Assembly (NCBI GenBank): GCA_002261195.1
Contig: MVBO01000051.1
Coordinates: 28,196 to 92,195, forward strand
Direction: 5' to 3'
DNA: 64,000 bases
Source of the DNA: Bifiguratus adelaidae
Lineage: Eukaryota > Mucoromycota > Endogonomycetes > Endogonales
The notes under the pieces are model-generated. The model saw only the letters and a program-made list of their open reading frames with translations, was not told where the DNA came from and did no database searches. A program made the position numbers and the translations under genes. This document shows, piece after piece, positions 21,505 to 33,849 of this stretch; within the stretch, counting starts at the first letter, position 1, and each line of letters opens with the position of its first letter.

Positions 21505-22540
21505 CGCAAGGTATCCACCATTTGTCTTATGGCGCGAATGTACTCTGGACTTGTCCGACAACATCCCCCCACAATACACTTTGATCCTACCATGTCTAAG
21601 ACACCCTTGATCGCTGCACAAAACTCTTGTAATCCATCTGTGCCTTTTTTCCATGCGCGAGAAGAGGCATCCCATTCATCCCCTCCATCCGGATACACGA
21701 CCATGACTTTCGACACGTTCGCCCTTTTCCAATGCTGCACCATATCCTTGCACAAGGAGAGAATATACCGTGGTTTGGTGCAATTGATACCCACTCCCAC
21801 CACCTCCTTGACATCGTCAAACACTGTAATACAGTCAACGAGGGAGTCTCCAGACGACACCGAATGGCCATCTCGGCACGAAAAAGTGACCCAGCAACGA
21901 CAAGGTACTCGTTCGAGTACCTTGCGAATGGCCATGGCCTCCAATTTGGATGGAATCGTCTCAAAGGCCACGATATCCACGCGATCATCCAACATGGCCT
22001 CTAACCTTGCCTTATGAAAGTCGGCCAGTTCCTCCAATGTCTTGTCGTAGTCTCCCGTATACTCTGATCCATTGGCCAATATGGCGCCGTAAGGACCGAT
22101 GGATAGCGCGATCTGTTGCTGAGCTGTCTTGGCAGCCAGAGCGAGATCGACGCTGCGCCGAAAGAGACGGCGAGACTCGTCGGGTGAGCGTCCCGTCTGA
22201 GCGAAGCCTTCAAAAGAAGCCTGATAACTAGTGTGGAGACGGTGAGAGGCGTTGGGTCTGATAAAGGTCGGCGGGTACTTGCCTGCAGGTGGTTGCGACA
22301 TCAGCGCCAGCTTCAAAGTACCGTTGGTGGACAAGCTACCGAACAGACAAGGCGTGAGCGCTCATCGACTGCATGGAGTGCCAATCGGTCAGGCATTACC
22401 TTGATGCTCTCGGGGTCAATAGCGAGACAAGCCGCAGACCATAGGTGACCTGACAAGTCCTTGCCGAGCCTCTCCAACTCGGTGGCCATGCCTCCGTCCA
22501 GGACAAGAGGCTTCTTTGTGTAGTTCATGGAATGGAACAC
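21501..22540 (-). CDS. MHT1: Homocysteine S-methyltransferase
   Basis: A Mht1/Sam4/MmuM-type enzyme that transfers methyl from S-methylmethionine or AdoMet to homocysteine, making methionine. Exons are 22540-22400, 22335-22283 and 22227-21501. The second intron (22228-22282) starts with GC instead of GT, and splicing there restores AGADVATTCSYQASFEGF. The N-terminus has LDGGMATELE. The three zinc-binding Cys positions of the family are visible in VGINCTKP and GGCCRTSPEYI near the C-terminus. AFETIPSKLEA and SFSCRDG also match. The first ATG (22540) or MNYTKK at 22528 could start. The stop codon sits in the CTAG shared with URC4. Confidence 0.9.
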
Positions 22541-22944
22541 TTATACTTCGTCATACGGGTGAGTGAGCCAGGACAAGGGGACAAGGGGACAAGGAGCAAG
22601 TGGGAGGTCAAGAGACCATGTGCTCCGAGCAGGTGACGGTGCATGCTATACTAGTGCCTAGCGGTGGCATAGACACCGGGACCATGCCCCGTCTTGTCTT
22701 TTAAAAGCATCATCCTGTTGCATCTTTACGCAGTTGTTCAATAGACCTTAGAACTTTTACCACTCCACAACCCTCCAAGCACACTCTCTCATACGCTTGA
22801 TGACCCTTCTCCACTCCACTCTATCCTCTCACTGATCATCAATGCCAAGGAAGAAGGCGATAGAGTGGGGATGATTCCATTGGCCCGTTGCATAAAGGAC
22901 CAAATCTTAATGTTGCACCCATTGTTCTCTTTTCTTGCTTGCCA
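22541..22944. other. Divergent promoter region, no gene seen
   Basis: 404 bp between the methyltransferase start and the 22.9-kb gene. It contains a short GGACAAGG-type direct repeat at about 22572-22593. Nothing else is identifiable. Confidence 0.5.
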
Positions 22945-23331
22945 ATGGCTTCGGTGGACCAACGATGGTGGTGTTTTGGCAGGAAACGAGGGTACTCTGA
23001 TCCACTGGTCTTTGAGAAACCTCCACGAGCCATTACCTACAATGCTCGACTGGATGAACGACATCAGCCTGAATTGGCCTATCCTTTTGGTCTACAAACT
23101 CGGCAGGGTCGACAAAGATCGGGATCGACCTCGTCCATTCTGAGCAGACTGTCGCTCGGTAAGAGCACCAAGGAGGGTATGGTTCGGGCAAAGTCTGTTC
23201 AGGTGATGGGTTCACACTGGTATGATCGATACTCGCCCACGCAGCGAAAGTTCGAAAAGGAGCGCAAGAAGGAGGTGTTGATGCAAGATTACTATGGATG
23301 TGATCGAGACGTTTGGCTCAGGGACGACTAG
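22945..23331 (+). CDS. Hypothetical basic protein
   Basis: A single-exon frame of 128 codons beginning MASVDQRWWCFGRKRG. I do not recognise the family. It is rich in Arg, Lys and Tyr with a Ser-rich centre (RSGSTSSILSRLSLGKST) and a conserved-looking end (SHWYDRYSPTQRKFEKERKK, then DYYGCDRDVWLRDD). No membrane helix or signal peptide is seen. It ends 73 bp before the convergent condensin gene. The same frame stays open upstream to about 22888, so a longer N-terminus is possible. A small fungal-specific protein is the best description. Confidence 0.5.
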   Translation: MASVDQRWWCFGRKRGYSDPLVFEKPPRAITYNARLDERHQPELAYPFGLQTRQGRQRSGSTSSILSRLSLGKSTKEGMVRAKSVQVMGSHWYDRYSPTQRKFEKERKKEVLMQDYYGCDRDVWLRDD

Positions 23332-23404
23332 TGTTCTACGTGTACATTGGGTAAAAAGTCTATAAAATACAAGGGGAAGGGTATCCAACATGATTGTGCT
23401 TAAA

Positions 23405-26400
23405 TTACATGTCGTCGTCGCTTTCACTCGCTTCGCTCTCGGATGCGTCTTGTTCATACTCGTCTGATGCTTCTTCCTCGTCTTCTTCTCCATCCTCTTC
23501 TTCCACTTCTTCGTCCTCCGACTCTTGCTCCTTTTCAGCTTCTTGACGATTATTGCCAATCTTATTGCTTGGCTCAGGATCGCCAGGAGGCGGAATGTTG
23601 CCCTCGTCATTGATTGCACCTTGCTCTGCTTTCGTCGGAGGCTTACTTTGCGATGTTGAGCGGGTAGGACGTGGTATTGGAGTACTTTCTTCCATGAGGG
23701 CTGATGACGCTTCAGACTCGTGGCCATTGGTGTCTTCTTCGTCTACGGATCCGTCAGAGGCAATGGTCGTAGATGCGGCGAGGGAAGGACGTCTAACTTT
23801 GATCTGGTTGGCCGCGAGCTTTTCTAGTGCTTGCGCTTTCGTCTTTCTGGTGGACGTCTGGATTTGTTCCATGTCCATATCAGACAGCGAGTCCACTGGC
23901 CATGAACACATTAAAAGTGGTGCATATACAACTGCAATGCGATCACAACTTACGAGCTTCCTCTTCCTGCAGAGCTTCCTGTCTGTCCTGCTCTATGACA
24001 TAGGCTTCCAAATCACCCACATCCACTTCTGATTCGCTCGTGGTCGACCTGAGCAATCTTGAAATGAGAGCTCCAAACTTTTCCCATGCCTTCTTGCTGT
24101 GAGCGTCGGCAAAAGGTTTGCGCTGCGGGATATTGATAATCAACGAGTGGACCAAATCTGCATACGCCTACGTACTTCTTCAAAAGCCTGCATCATATAT
24201 TCCATGCGTTTCAACTGTGTAAAAGTTGCCTCATCGAGGTACAACTTTGGTAGTGCTTGACAAAGGAGTTTTCTCGTCGCTAAAGGCGCCGAATATGAAC
24301 ACCTACGCAGATCTTTAAAACGACAAACGCATGACTTACTCAAGGGCTCCACAAGCATGGCCTGTAGGAGATCAATCGCCATGTCGGCTTGTATACCGTA
24401 AACTACCCCGACGGGTTGCAATTGCTCATCCTTGATCACGTCGCTCGTGCTAGGAAACCAGTGAGTCGATGTTTAATACCCGGCATGAAAAAGCTTACCC
24501 GACGAATTTCCGAGGATCTGTCCAATCGAAAAGGATTTGCATGATTTGGGGTAACGGCACGGTACAGGCACTTTCTCCAGTTGTCCGCATGAGATTGGCA
24601 AGGGTACGAATGACCGACACTGTGACCTAAGCCGTACACAGCAATGAGTTTTTGGTTGCCGCAAGATACTGCTACTCTCACCCTTGACATGACGACCTGA
24701 TTTTCGGGAAGCATGCGGCAGTAAACTGGTATCACGTAACTTAGGCATTGCCGTAATTGAAGGTTCTGTGTGGTGGAAGACTTGAAATACAGAGTGGTCA
24801 TGCTCAACAAGACCTAGAAAACTTTAAGAATGGATCATCAGAACAATGGATTATCGTACCTCTTCGTTCTGCATCATTCTGCACAGCAACAGCTTTGACA
24901 CTCCTTCAACGGCAGTAGCACTAAGGCTAGCTGCATCACTCTCCACACAGCGCTTGAAGATCGCTTGTAAATTATCCTGCTGTTCCTGGATGATCCTGTG
25001 TTGGTGCTGGTAACAGGTACGTTTGTTACACAACTTGCCTCTGTTAGGGCGGATGTCACGGCCTTGTAACCGTGCGCCAAGATCAAATCGAAAATGATCT
25101 GGAATCATATCAACCCGAGTGCAATCAACCATTGGGATGCTCTCACCATTAGCGAAGTTTCTTCCACACTGGGTATTCTGCTCTCCACGCACACCATGAA
25201 CAAAGCGAGGTTATGCATGGCGAGATTCTGAGGATAACGTTCGTAAGGTGGTATCAACGTATAATCCATGAGAGTTACCCTATCTAAGTGTGAAAACAAG
25301 CCCAGGCACCGAAGCCCTTTTTCACGAATAGCAAGGTCCGCATTGCCGACGGCAGGGATGATATAATCGGTCAAGACGCCTTCAAGTGAGAAATTTGCCT
25401 TCAATGTCTGTGGGAATGGGTAAGCGCCACGTCAAACAATTACTCGCTGGTCCGTTACTCACTTCTTGACAGTTTTCTAAGGTATAGCGGATGATGGTAA
25501 GGCATTTTAGCTCAGTGTCCACTTCATTGCGCTCTTGTGCCAGCGGTGAAGCAATGGCGTCCTCTAACTTTATCTTCTTCCTTAGCGTGTGTGGGTCCGG
25601 CGTGGATGGTGTTCTTCCTGTAAACTAAACGTGGTCGTCAACATGCTGAAGCCTGTATTCCAAGGATAAACTTACTCCACGTTCTTCACTAGACCGTGAA
25701 TAGTCCAGCATGTCTCGTAAATCTGATAATATTTCAATCATTGTGCTGTCGGTGGTCATGAGTAACGGTTCATCCAAAGACGATATGCATTGCCGCTTAC
25801 AGAGTAAAGCCTCGCTCGTTGGGCGAAAGATTCCGTATCATGTACACCGCGCTCGCAACTTGTTTCTCGCTAATATATGGACTCGAAAGCATTTGACCTA
25901 AAAGTAGAATAAGTCCTGGTCGGACCGTTGATGCTGATACGCACGAAGCAGGGAAAACATCTTGCGTCTACCGGTCTCATCCGAGTAATCTAGTCGCTTT
26001 GTGATTTCCAAGAGCTGGAGGACTATAAATTCGAGATCCGAGCCCATGGACAATGATCGACTGTGGGCCTGAAATGCGCTGAAGTATTTTTCAACGATGA
26101 ATGCTAGACGCGTGAGCTCCGGGAGTACTTCATCAATCAAGTCGTCTCTCTGTAGCGGAAGGAGAACAACTGAGCTGAACGGGAACCTAGTGATCCACCA
26201 TCAAGCATACCTGATGATCCTGACAATGTTTGACGAAAGCTTGCGCTAAAAAAACATTTTCGGGAGTAAGATTGTCCCAAAAGCCCTCTGCAAAGGCAAT
26301 CAATCCGTCTGCAACCTTTGTCGAGCACTCAGAGGCAACATACCATTAAAATGCAGTTTTGAGATTATCTCCGGCCTCTCGTCGAAGAGCGCCAAAAGGA

Positions 26401-27655
26401 CTTCTTCGGCAAAGGCGTTCTCTACCACGTTTATGGTTTCCAGAAACTGTCAATGTTGCAATTCAAATATTAGCATAGGCTATATTGGTTTCCGCAACTA
26501 ACTTGCCTGTATCAGACTATTGTTGGCCAACATTAACCAATGTCCAGATAACATGTGAACACACGCCTGACGAGCCGACACATCTCTATGAGCGCCGATG
26601 TCTTTAGAAATTACAAGTTCGTCGCGCGTTATTTTGCCACATACCGATCATGTAAACCAAACTTGAGCAACTGCCGAAGCTCTACACCGTCGATGAGCTT
26701 CAAATTGTTCAATTTGGAGAGCACCTGAGCATAGACAGAGCGCCTGTTTTTAGGATCTATATCTCGACATCGCTCGCAAAGGTTGGATAGCATGTTCGCC
26801 GCTGGATCAACATTGCAAATAATGACTCGACGAACTTCTCTGCAAGTCATTATGCCCCATGAGAAGACCATCTTTGCGCACTGTGCCGAATAATGACTCA
26901 CGCAGAAGGATCACTAGACAAAGCTTGCAATAGTGAATCCCGAATGGAAGCTTGACTTTGTTGGTCCTCATTGTCGCCCTCATCCTGAATGCGACATAGA
27001 GCAATCGCTGCTTGAACTCTTACTGAAGCTTCCCTGTCTCGAAGCCGATCTAATAGACCATCGCGCAATGATTCGTAAAGTTCCTCACTAATCAAATTCG
27101 TTGAGTCCATGCAGCAGATCATTCTCATGCTTACTCACTCAATCTCATTCAAGGATCCTATACTTGACGATAACAGCTGACAACAACGCATTCGCACAGA
27201 TCGTTCTCTTGCTTGTAAGCCGGTGAGCAGATATCGGACGAGATACTCTATGAATCTAGACGATACTGTTTCTCCTTCATCCTTGTCCATCTGTGCGTCC
27301 GTATCTTTGGCCTCCTCTTCGTCTTTACAATAACCCGCAGTCAGCCTATGAAAGCTCCAATGACAGCATCTTTGAAATACTGACCTCGCTTAGCGTTATA
27401 TTGCATGAAGGTAGCGACGAATTTGATGACCCTCTCCACCGTTGCGTCCCGCTTCCGCAAGCCCAAGACCTTGTTGAGATTCCGAACAAACTCTTGGTTA
27501 AAGCGTTGTTCCTCCTCTCCAGCCGTTTCTTCACTTGCAACGTAATAGCGTTCCTGTATCTTGCGCAAGTCAACCGCATACTTTCTATGATAAGCCGTTG
27601 TCCGTTGAGCACTCTGAAAGATGCGCGCAACGTTCTCTAAGTCCGTCTTTGCCAT
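23405..27655 (-). CDS. YCG1: Condensin complex subunit 3 (CAP-G/Ycg1)
   Basis: A long multi-exon gene for the HEAT-repeat, DNA-clamping subunit of condensin, which compacts mitotic chromosomes. The N-terminus MAKTDLENVARIFQSAQRTT with KKRLNKVLGLRKRDATVERVIKF-like sequence fits CAP-G. Central blocks such as LRDREASVRVQAAIALCRIQDEG, EVRRVIICNVDP and IDPKNRRSVYAQVLSKL are family hallmarks. The C-terminal third is HEAT-like, then Ser/Glu-rich, ending in acidic runs to ASESEASESDDDM. Introns are about 45-60 bp and numerous. The ATG at 27655 is chosen because it begins the conserved N-terminus. The promoter is shared with the divergent SEL1 gene. Confidence 0.87.
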
Positions 27656-28040
27656 GGCAGCAAGAGAACGCGACCTCTTTTCCATTCAAGGCAACGTCGC
27701 GTGTGTAACCTTTTTCTCTTTCCGCCATGAAGCAACAGACGCTGCATATTGACCATGGCGTAGATAATGCGAGGGTAGACAAGTATCCTAACTCGCGGTG
27801 AGTTGACAGCAAGGTTTTGACTGTAAGATGCTGATCATCTGCTGATGGTGCTAGGATGTTGCCGACAAGAGCTGGCAGTCCGACGGAGTTTAAGGTGCGT
27901 AGGCAATGAACGTCTAGTACTTGACAACATCTCTAACGACGTTGCCTTACTATAGCTTCCCGAGGATCGGACGAGGTATCTGAAACGACAGCTGACTCAG
28001 GTACCTGATACAATGAATTCAATGTGATGTGAGACTGACC
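27656..28040. other. Divergent promoter region, no gene seen
   Basis: 385 bp between the condensin and SEL1-repeat start codons. No known motif beyond short AT-rich stretches and no RNA gene seen. Confidence 0.45.
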
Positions 28041-29441
28041 ATGGATGGACAGACACGGGGCAAGGATAGAGTGCAACAAAGTTATGCAGATGATAGTGAC
28101 AGAGAAGAGTTGTCTCCGCAAGGACCCATATCCTTATACGACACCTTTGACACTCCCGAACAATCAGACATGCGGCTTTCGCCTACAATGTATGATGAAC
28201 GTTATGGTAAGATGATCTCGCACGCTATTCGAGAAGGGTCACTGATGAACTTGTGCAGACGATGCAAACGACAATCGACACCCTATGCAAGCATCGACCC
28301 GAATGAATGGACCGAGCCAGCCACGTTCACGGTCTCCACTGGGCGACTACGGCAACAATCAACCAGCATATATGCGGAACCAAAGTAGCGGCAATTTAAC
28401 ATCGGAATGGCCGCAACCACCTTCTCCTCTCATGCCAGCCGTCGACTCTCAGTCGTCTTGGCAGCAGCCAAAGTCCCTAGAGACGGCCGCATCGCGACAT
28501 CCGCCAGCGCTGACACCTCTTGTTATACCCCACCGTGGAGATCATAGCAATACAGAGTCTTCCGTTCGATCATCATCCTACAGTTCTGCAACACACCAAT
28601 CTGAGCAAATCTCTCCATACCCAGGAAGTTATCACAGTCCCTCATCCGCGATACCCTCTGCAACCTTGCCTACATCCAACTCATTCACACCGCAAAGCAT
28701 TTCGCATTTGCAAGCGCCTATACCCTCAAAGTCAAAGAGCACAGACGGTGTCAGATCCGCAGCGACGAAGCACAGGCGTAAATCAGACGATGGCCCGCTC
28801 TCAGAGTCAGACAAACTGGTGCAAAGTGCGATAAAACTGCACGAATCCGGACAATTGGAAAAGGCGACAACCTATTTTCGAAGAGCGGCCGAGATGCAGA
28901 ATCCAATTGGCATGTTTTTATATGGGATATCCCTCAGGCACGGCTGGGTAGGTGGTGAGCATTCTAGGGAGGAGCCTTCTCTGATCTTTTGATGCTTTGC
29001 AGGGTTGTCAAGCCCACCCAAGACAGGCCTTCCAATTCCTGCAGCGTGCCGCTGAGATGGCGGTGATAGAACTAAATCAGTCAAACGACAAGAATGTCCC
29101 GGCAGCTAAAAGCGAGCTGGTCATGGCGATCTATGAGCTCGGCGTTTCTTTTCGTTACGGATGGGGTGTAAAAAAGGACAAGGCAGCCGCTGCCTACTAC
29201 TTTGAGGTTGCTGCCAATCTTGTAAGTGGAGGATGACTCTATAATGAGCGTCACTGACCAGCTTACGCTCCAGGGAGACGCAGATGCGCAAAATGATCTT
29301 GGTCATTGTTACTATTACGGGCACGGTGTTAAAAAGGATCCCTATAAGGCGGCAAAGTATTATCGTTTGGCTGCTGCTCAAGGTCAGGGTCTTGTTGGAA
29401 ACTCTTGGATTTACAAGCAAAAATATGATCGTGTAAAATAG
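28041..29441 (+). CDS. SEL1-repeat protein, DSF2-like
   Basis: The N-terminal half is Ser/Pro/Gln-rich and disordered (for example SSVRSSSYSSATHQSEQ). The C-terminal half carries SEL1-like repeats: LVQSAIKLHESGQLEKATTYFRRAAEMQNPIGMFLYGISLRHGW, GCQAHPRQAFQFLQRAAEM, ELGVSFRYGWGVKKDKAAAA and DLGHCYYYGHGVKKDPYKAA. This layout matches the fungal DSF2/chitin-synthase-regulator-like family, which scaffolds protein complexes; substrate or partners are not evident. Exon 1 is 28041-28206 and exon 2 starts at 28259, with further short introns near 28953-29002 and 29223-29274. The ATG at 28041 is the first in frame. The end (GNSWIYKQKYDRVK) is short for the family. Confidence 0.75.
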
Positions 29442-29524
29442 CATTCGCTGGCCGCAGAATGATTTCGGAATGGAGATGACAGAGTACAATGGCCCTTTAT
29501 GTCTGGGCTTACATATCATCTAGT

Positions 29525-30449
29525 TCAGTTCTTCTTCTTTTTATCTTCCACGTACTCCAAGTTATCCTCGGGTATCTGCAACGGGTTAGTGACTAAATCT
29601 CTTATTTCACCTCGTAGACTTACGTTTGGATAATGTTCGGCGATAAGATCCATCACCTCATCGGCAAAGTCACCCTGGATGACAATCTCGTCGAGGCCTT
29701 GGTTGTTCTTGGCTACTGATGAGCCACAAGCAAACTTGGACGCAAACATCTTGGCGGCCTTTTTCAAGTCGACATCTGCGAAGAGGCATCCCAATTAAAA
29801 CATCACCCAGAACATTTGCTGGATACCTACCAAACACTTCCAATCCATAGACTGTAGTGACGCACTTGCGTTTGGTACGCTCAACGCGCTTGATTAATAT
29901 CTTGGATGCCTAATGAAAGCGTCAGCCAAGCTCCATACCTATGCAACCCTTTACCATCTTCTTTTGATGCTCTCGCTCCAACTTTGCTTCCACCTGCGCT
30001 GTCTTATCCTTGACCTTTGTGCGCTTCTCTTCCAGTTTGATCTCTTCATCCGTCCGTGTATCGTCAATCTTTGCTTTCTCAAGTTTCTCAGAGAGACCTG
30101 TAGCGGTTGAGCGAAGGAACCATCCAATCTGACCTCCACTATACCTCCACCATAGATCTGTTCGTAAAGACCATTGTCGTTCTCTGAAAGCCACTTCTTG
30201 CACTTTTCCTGAGTCCCTCCGAACTCGCAGTACTAAAGAGAGCCGGCCGCAAGGTTAGCCGAGCGTGTCACTGGCAGATCAATGGATGGCATCAACAACT
30301 TACTTCTGGCGGCATGGAACACACTACACGACGTAAAAGAGTGAGTCAGCATAGGCACTACCACGTTCTCTCTCGGCACTGCACTCACCACCGCAGTAGA
30401 CCACCTTGCGCGGCGTCAGTGGAACTGAAGCTTCTGCAGTGTCTGTCAT
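29525..30449 (-). CDS. TMA22: Density-regulated protein (DENR/TMA22), SUI1 domain
   Basis: A translation recycling and re-initiation factor that works with MCT-1/TMA20 on the 40S ribosome. The start MTDTAEASVPLTPRKVVYCG is joined through two introns to VCSMPPE and YCEFGGTQEKCKKWLSEN, giving the Cys-rich N-terminus of DENR. A Lys/Glu-rich linker (EEKRTKVKDKTAQVEAKLE) precedes the SUI1 domain, whose second half is clear: ASKFACGSSVAKN, EIVIQGDFADEVMDLI and YPNVSL. The C-terminus ends in KKKKN. Exons are short, with at least five introns. The ATG at 30449 gives the family's usual N-terminus. Confidence 0.88.
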
Positions 30450-30663
30450 GAGGAATAAAGTGTCACGCGCCTCTCTCTCAGACACCATGCAGGCACTGAG
30501 TCCCAACAGTACTCGGTTGCGGTCTATGGGGAGACAGTGGCATTCCAAGAACGGTAGTGCACTGGAGAGTCGAAAGGTAGGCAGAGAGCGCGTTCGCCGA
30601 GTTTCGTTGTCCTGGTGACCTCCTCATCATTGACATGTGCTTTAGAAGGATAGCGGTCCACCG

Positions 30664-33631
30664 ATGGCTAAAGGTTTGCGTTCATTGTGTTCATGGCTAG
30701 CTTTTACACGGGTCCTGATGCGATCTCTGTATAGCTGATCTACTAGCACGACACACCAACGATCCACCATCGCTCATTTTGCACTTGTACGCTACCTACT
30801 TTAAGTTTGAGAACCAGGTAAGGCTGGGCGTGGATGTTTCGTACAAGACTCGGGCTAACGACACGGATGGCTCTCAGGATGGCTTCTTTTCGTATCAGAG
30901 TCCATTCAAGGTGAGTTTAACTGCCTAAGTTGCCGGCTGCGTTTTAGGCTAGATCTCATCCATGTTTGCGCGCTTAGGACTTCTTGCGGTACATTAAAGA
31001 CTGCCGACTACCACCGGATCTCATCGACGTCTTTAACCAATCGCGATGCAAATACTACGAAGGTAAGCCCACCATCGCGTTCACTGTCTTCGTATTCCAC
31101 AAATTAACTAGGCGATTCAGGCTGTCTCATTGTCGAGATTCGAGATCATCGTAGTAAATCAAGTCCCCATATCATGAATGGTGAGGAACGCAGGATGGAT
31201 ACTCGCTTGAGCAATGGCGCCGATGGAGATGCTCCAAAGCGGATTGTATTGCGTCCATCTAGCGAGGCATTATGGACCGATCTTTGTTTGTTAAGTGAGG
31301 CCAGTATGGAGCAGTGGACAGAGGCCATGGCTTTGGAGGTGGAAGCCAAGATTCTGGTGAGTGGAAAGGTCACGCGTACGTGATGGTTCTGACCATTGAC
31401 ACTTAATTGGGTTCAGCTTGCGACGCAAGATGATATTTGCCTTGATCCGTCCATTGATGTGATGAGGGTGTCGAATGCGGTCGCATATTTACAGTCAGCG
31501 CCAAGGAAAAAGAGAAAGAGAAAGATGAACTCCACAGAACGAGAAGAAGAGCTAGAAAAGAAGAAGGAGAGCGACAAATTAATGACCACCAAAGATGAGG
31601 TACGTGTTTGGCTTCAGTCACGACTAAGTTGCAAGTGTGTTCTTTCACTCACCCATATTTAGCGGGCTCAACGTGCTTTTCCCTTTCAACCAAGGTAAGG
31701 AAACTTAAGACCTTTAGGAATTGAAACTAAAGCTATCCAACATTAGCTTTGGCGATATCGCCTTTGTGCAAGAGTGGAGAGCAAAGAAGGCTCGGTCAGA
31801 TGCAGAACCCTTGCTCTGTCTCGGTAGCCAATCACCCGAGGCCAAAAGACTCACCAGAGGTTTGGATACTCAAATCACCACCAAATGCGAATATTCAATA
31901 GCTGTTGATACAGGGAGGCGCAATGGAACCAACGAACCGTTTCAATTGCCGGATGGACGGCGGTGTCTTCGTACTTTGCGTTTTGAGAGGGAAGCCGGTG
32001 GACGTAAGTGGATATATAGGAAGGTTAATTGGACAATGGCTAATCACGGCGAGCAGAAAAAATATATACAACATTGGCTATATACCAAGCTGGAAATGAA
32101 TTCCGAGCAGTGTTGAGACGCGGAAGCGCTCCAGACACTGCCATCAAAGGAGGAACCCTAGAGTAGGTGTTGAGAATGGTCGAGCAACAACATTGGTCTG
32201 ACGATCTTTAAGTTTTCCCATCGGTCCTGATTTCCTGTTAAACTCATTCATCACACACTTCAAAAACTTTTATCGACTAGACAACAAACTTGTACAGGAC
32301 ATTGATCCGCTAGGACAACAAGCCGCAGCCATGTCCAAACCGCTACAAGCGCAAATGGCACAGCTGCAACAAGCCCAACAATTACAACAACTACAGCACA
32401 TGCAACAACCCGCTGCTGCGGTTGCCGCTGCAGTATCGTCGGCAAATGTTCGCACACCACAAATGACAGCACAAAATATGTCTGCGTCACCCGTGGCTCC
32501 ATCACCTCAAATCTTGAACAAATTACCCAACGGTTCTCAAGCGCCGACCATGGGAACGCCGCAGATGGCGAACATGGCGTTCAACATGCAGCATATGCAG
32601 AATCGTATGAATGCAATGTCAGGCGCCGCTTCATCTGCACCCATGACCGCAGCCGCGCAAACTTCTGCCGGACAGATCAACATGGCCACCCTAACTTCAC
32701 AAAACTGGACTCTCCCCCAACTTCAACAATTAGCCGCGTCAGGTCAAGTCTCCCAAAGTGTCTTGAAGCATCTGCTGGCGACATACACGGCGCAGCAACA
32801 GCATGCTCAGCAGCAGGCGCAAGCAGCACAAACCATGCAATTAAACCAACAGCAACCGCAGCAGCAGCAACAGCCGGGACAAATCAGGGTAAGGCACTTT
32901 GACACTTGGTGCACCAGTGTAGGTTGATGTCTAACCATCTTCTTCCTTAGCCGCAGCAATTCAACATGGCCGCCCAAGCAAATCAAGGTAAGTCGGCGAT
33001 GTTTAACCTTTCTGAGCAGTACATTGAGTGGATATTTGACATAGCCAGTATAAATGCAAACATTGCTGGATTGACGCAGCAGCAACAAAACGCCATGCAT
33101 ATTCAACGGCAACGCATGTTGGCTGGCATGCAAGCTGGCGCAAACATCAATGGCCAACCCCTCAATCTACAAAACATGAGCCCTCAACAGCAGCAACTGC
33201 TTCAAGCCGCCATTCTACAGAGGAACATTGCTGCTGCTGGCCGTGGCCGTGGCAACTTTAGCCCTCAGCAGCTTGCGCAACTCAATCAATTGCGATTGCA
33301 GCAACAGATGGCAGCCATGGGTAGAGGCAACGCCAATCCAGCGGCCACGGCCGCAGCATTGGCACAAGCTCAAGCTCAAGCACAGGCGCAGGCACAGGCT
33401 CAAGCCCAAGCTCAGGCACAGGCGCAAGGAAGGGGACGTGGCATGATACCTCAAGCAGCCTTCTTTGCCAATATGACCCCACAGATGCGCGCTCAACTAG
33501 CTGCCATGAACGGCGGCACTTTACCCAACAATATGATGGCCATGCAACAATTACTGCTACAACAGCAACAACTTCAGCAGCAACAGCAACAGCATCAGAC
33601 TTCCATGCAACAAAGTCCGCACCCAGAATAA
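30664..33631 (+). CDS. SPT20: SAGA complex subunit SPT20
   Basis: Conserved Spt20 N-terminus followed by a long Gln-rich tail, the usual layout of this structural subunit of the SAGA co-activator. Short exons assemble LILHLYATYFKFENQ, DGFFSYQSPFK, DFLRYIKDCRLPPDLIDVF and GCLIVEIRDHR. Further splicing yields LRFEREAGG, KIYTTLAIYQAGNEFRAVL and FPIGPDFLLNSF. From about 32.3 kb the protein is Gln/Ala/Met-rich with polyQ runs and an Ala-Gln repeat, ending QSPHPE. Exon 1 is only ten bases (ATG at 30664), and its splice restores the frame. The tail's low complexity makes its exon limits (about 32890-32990 and 33000-33055) less sure. Confidence 0.85.
33363..33428 (+). repeat. Hexanucleotide repeat coding for (Ala-Gln)n
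   Basis: About eleven tandem copies of a GC(N)CA(A/G) hexamer inside the SPT20 tail encode an alternating Ala-Gln run. Third-base variation between copies suggests it is old rather than freshly expanded. Confidence 0.8.
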
Positions 33632-33849
33632 TGGATGGGGTTGCGGTAGAGACGATACCTGTACATGTAATGACTTTTGTTGTATGATGTGAGATAATAA
33701 ATGGGGACACTGTGCGTCAAAAACGTCTTTTTCCGCGAGGATATTGACCTTGAAACCAGTCATGAGAGTGCGGTCGGTTCATTGGAGACCGATCGCACTT
33801 CTGTATGCCATTTATAAACAAAAGATGGTATGATACACGTTATTGCACC

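Noticed and set aside
32250-33710. Leu/Cys-rich and Val-rich minus-strand frames opposite the SPT20 tail
   Set aside because: They are reverse readings of CAG/CAA and GCN repeats, which stay open by composition.
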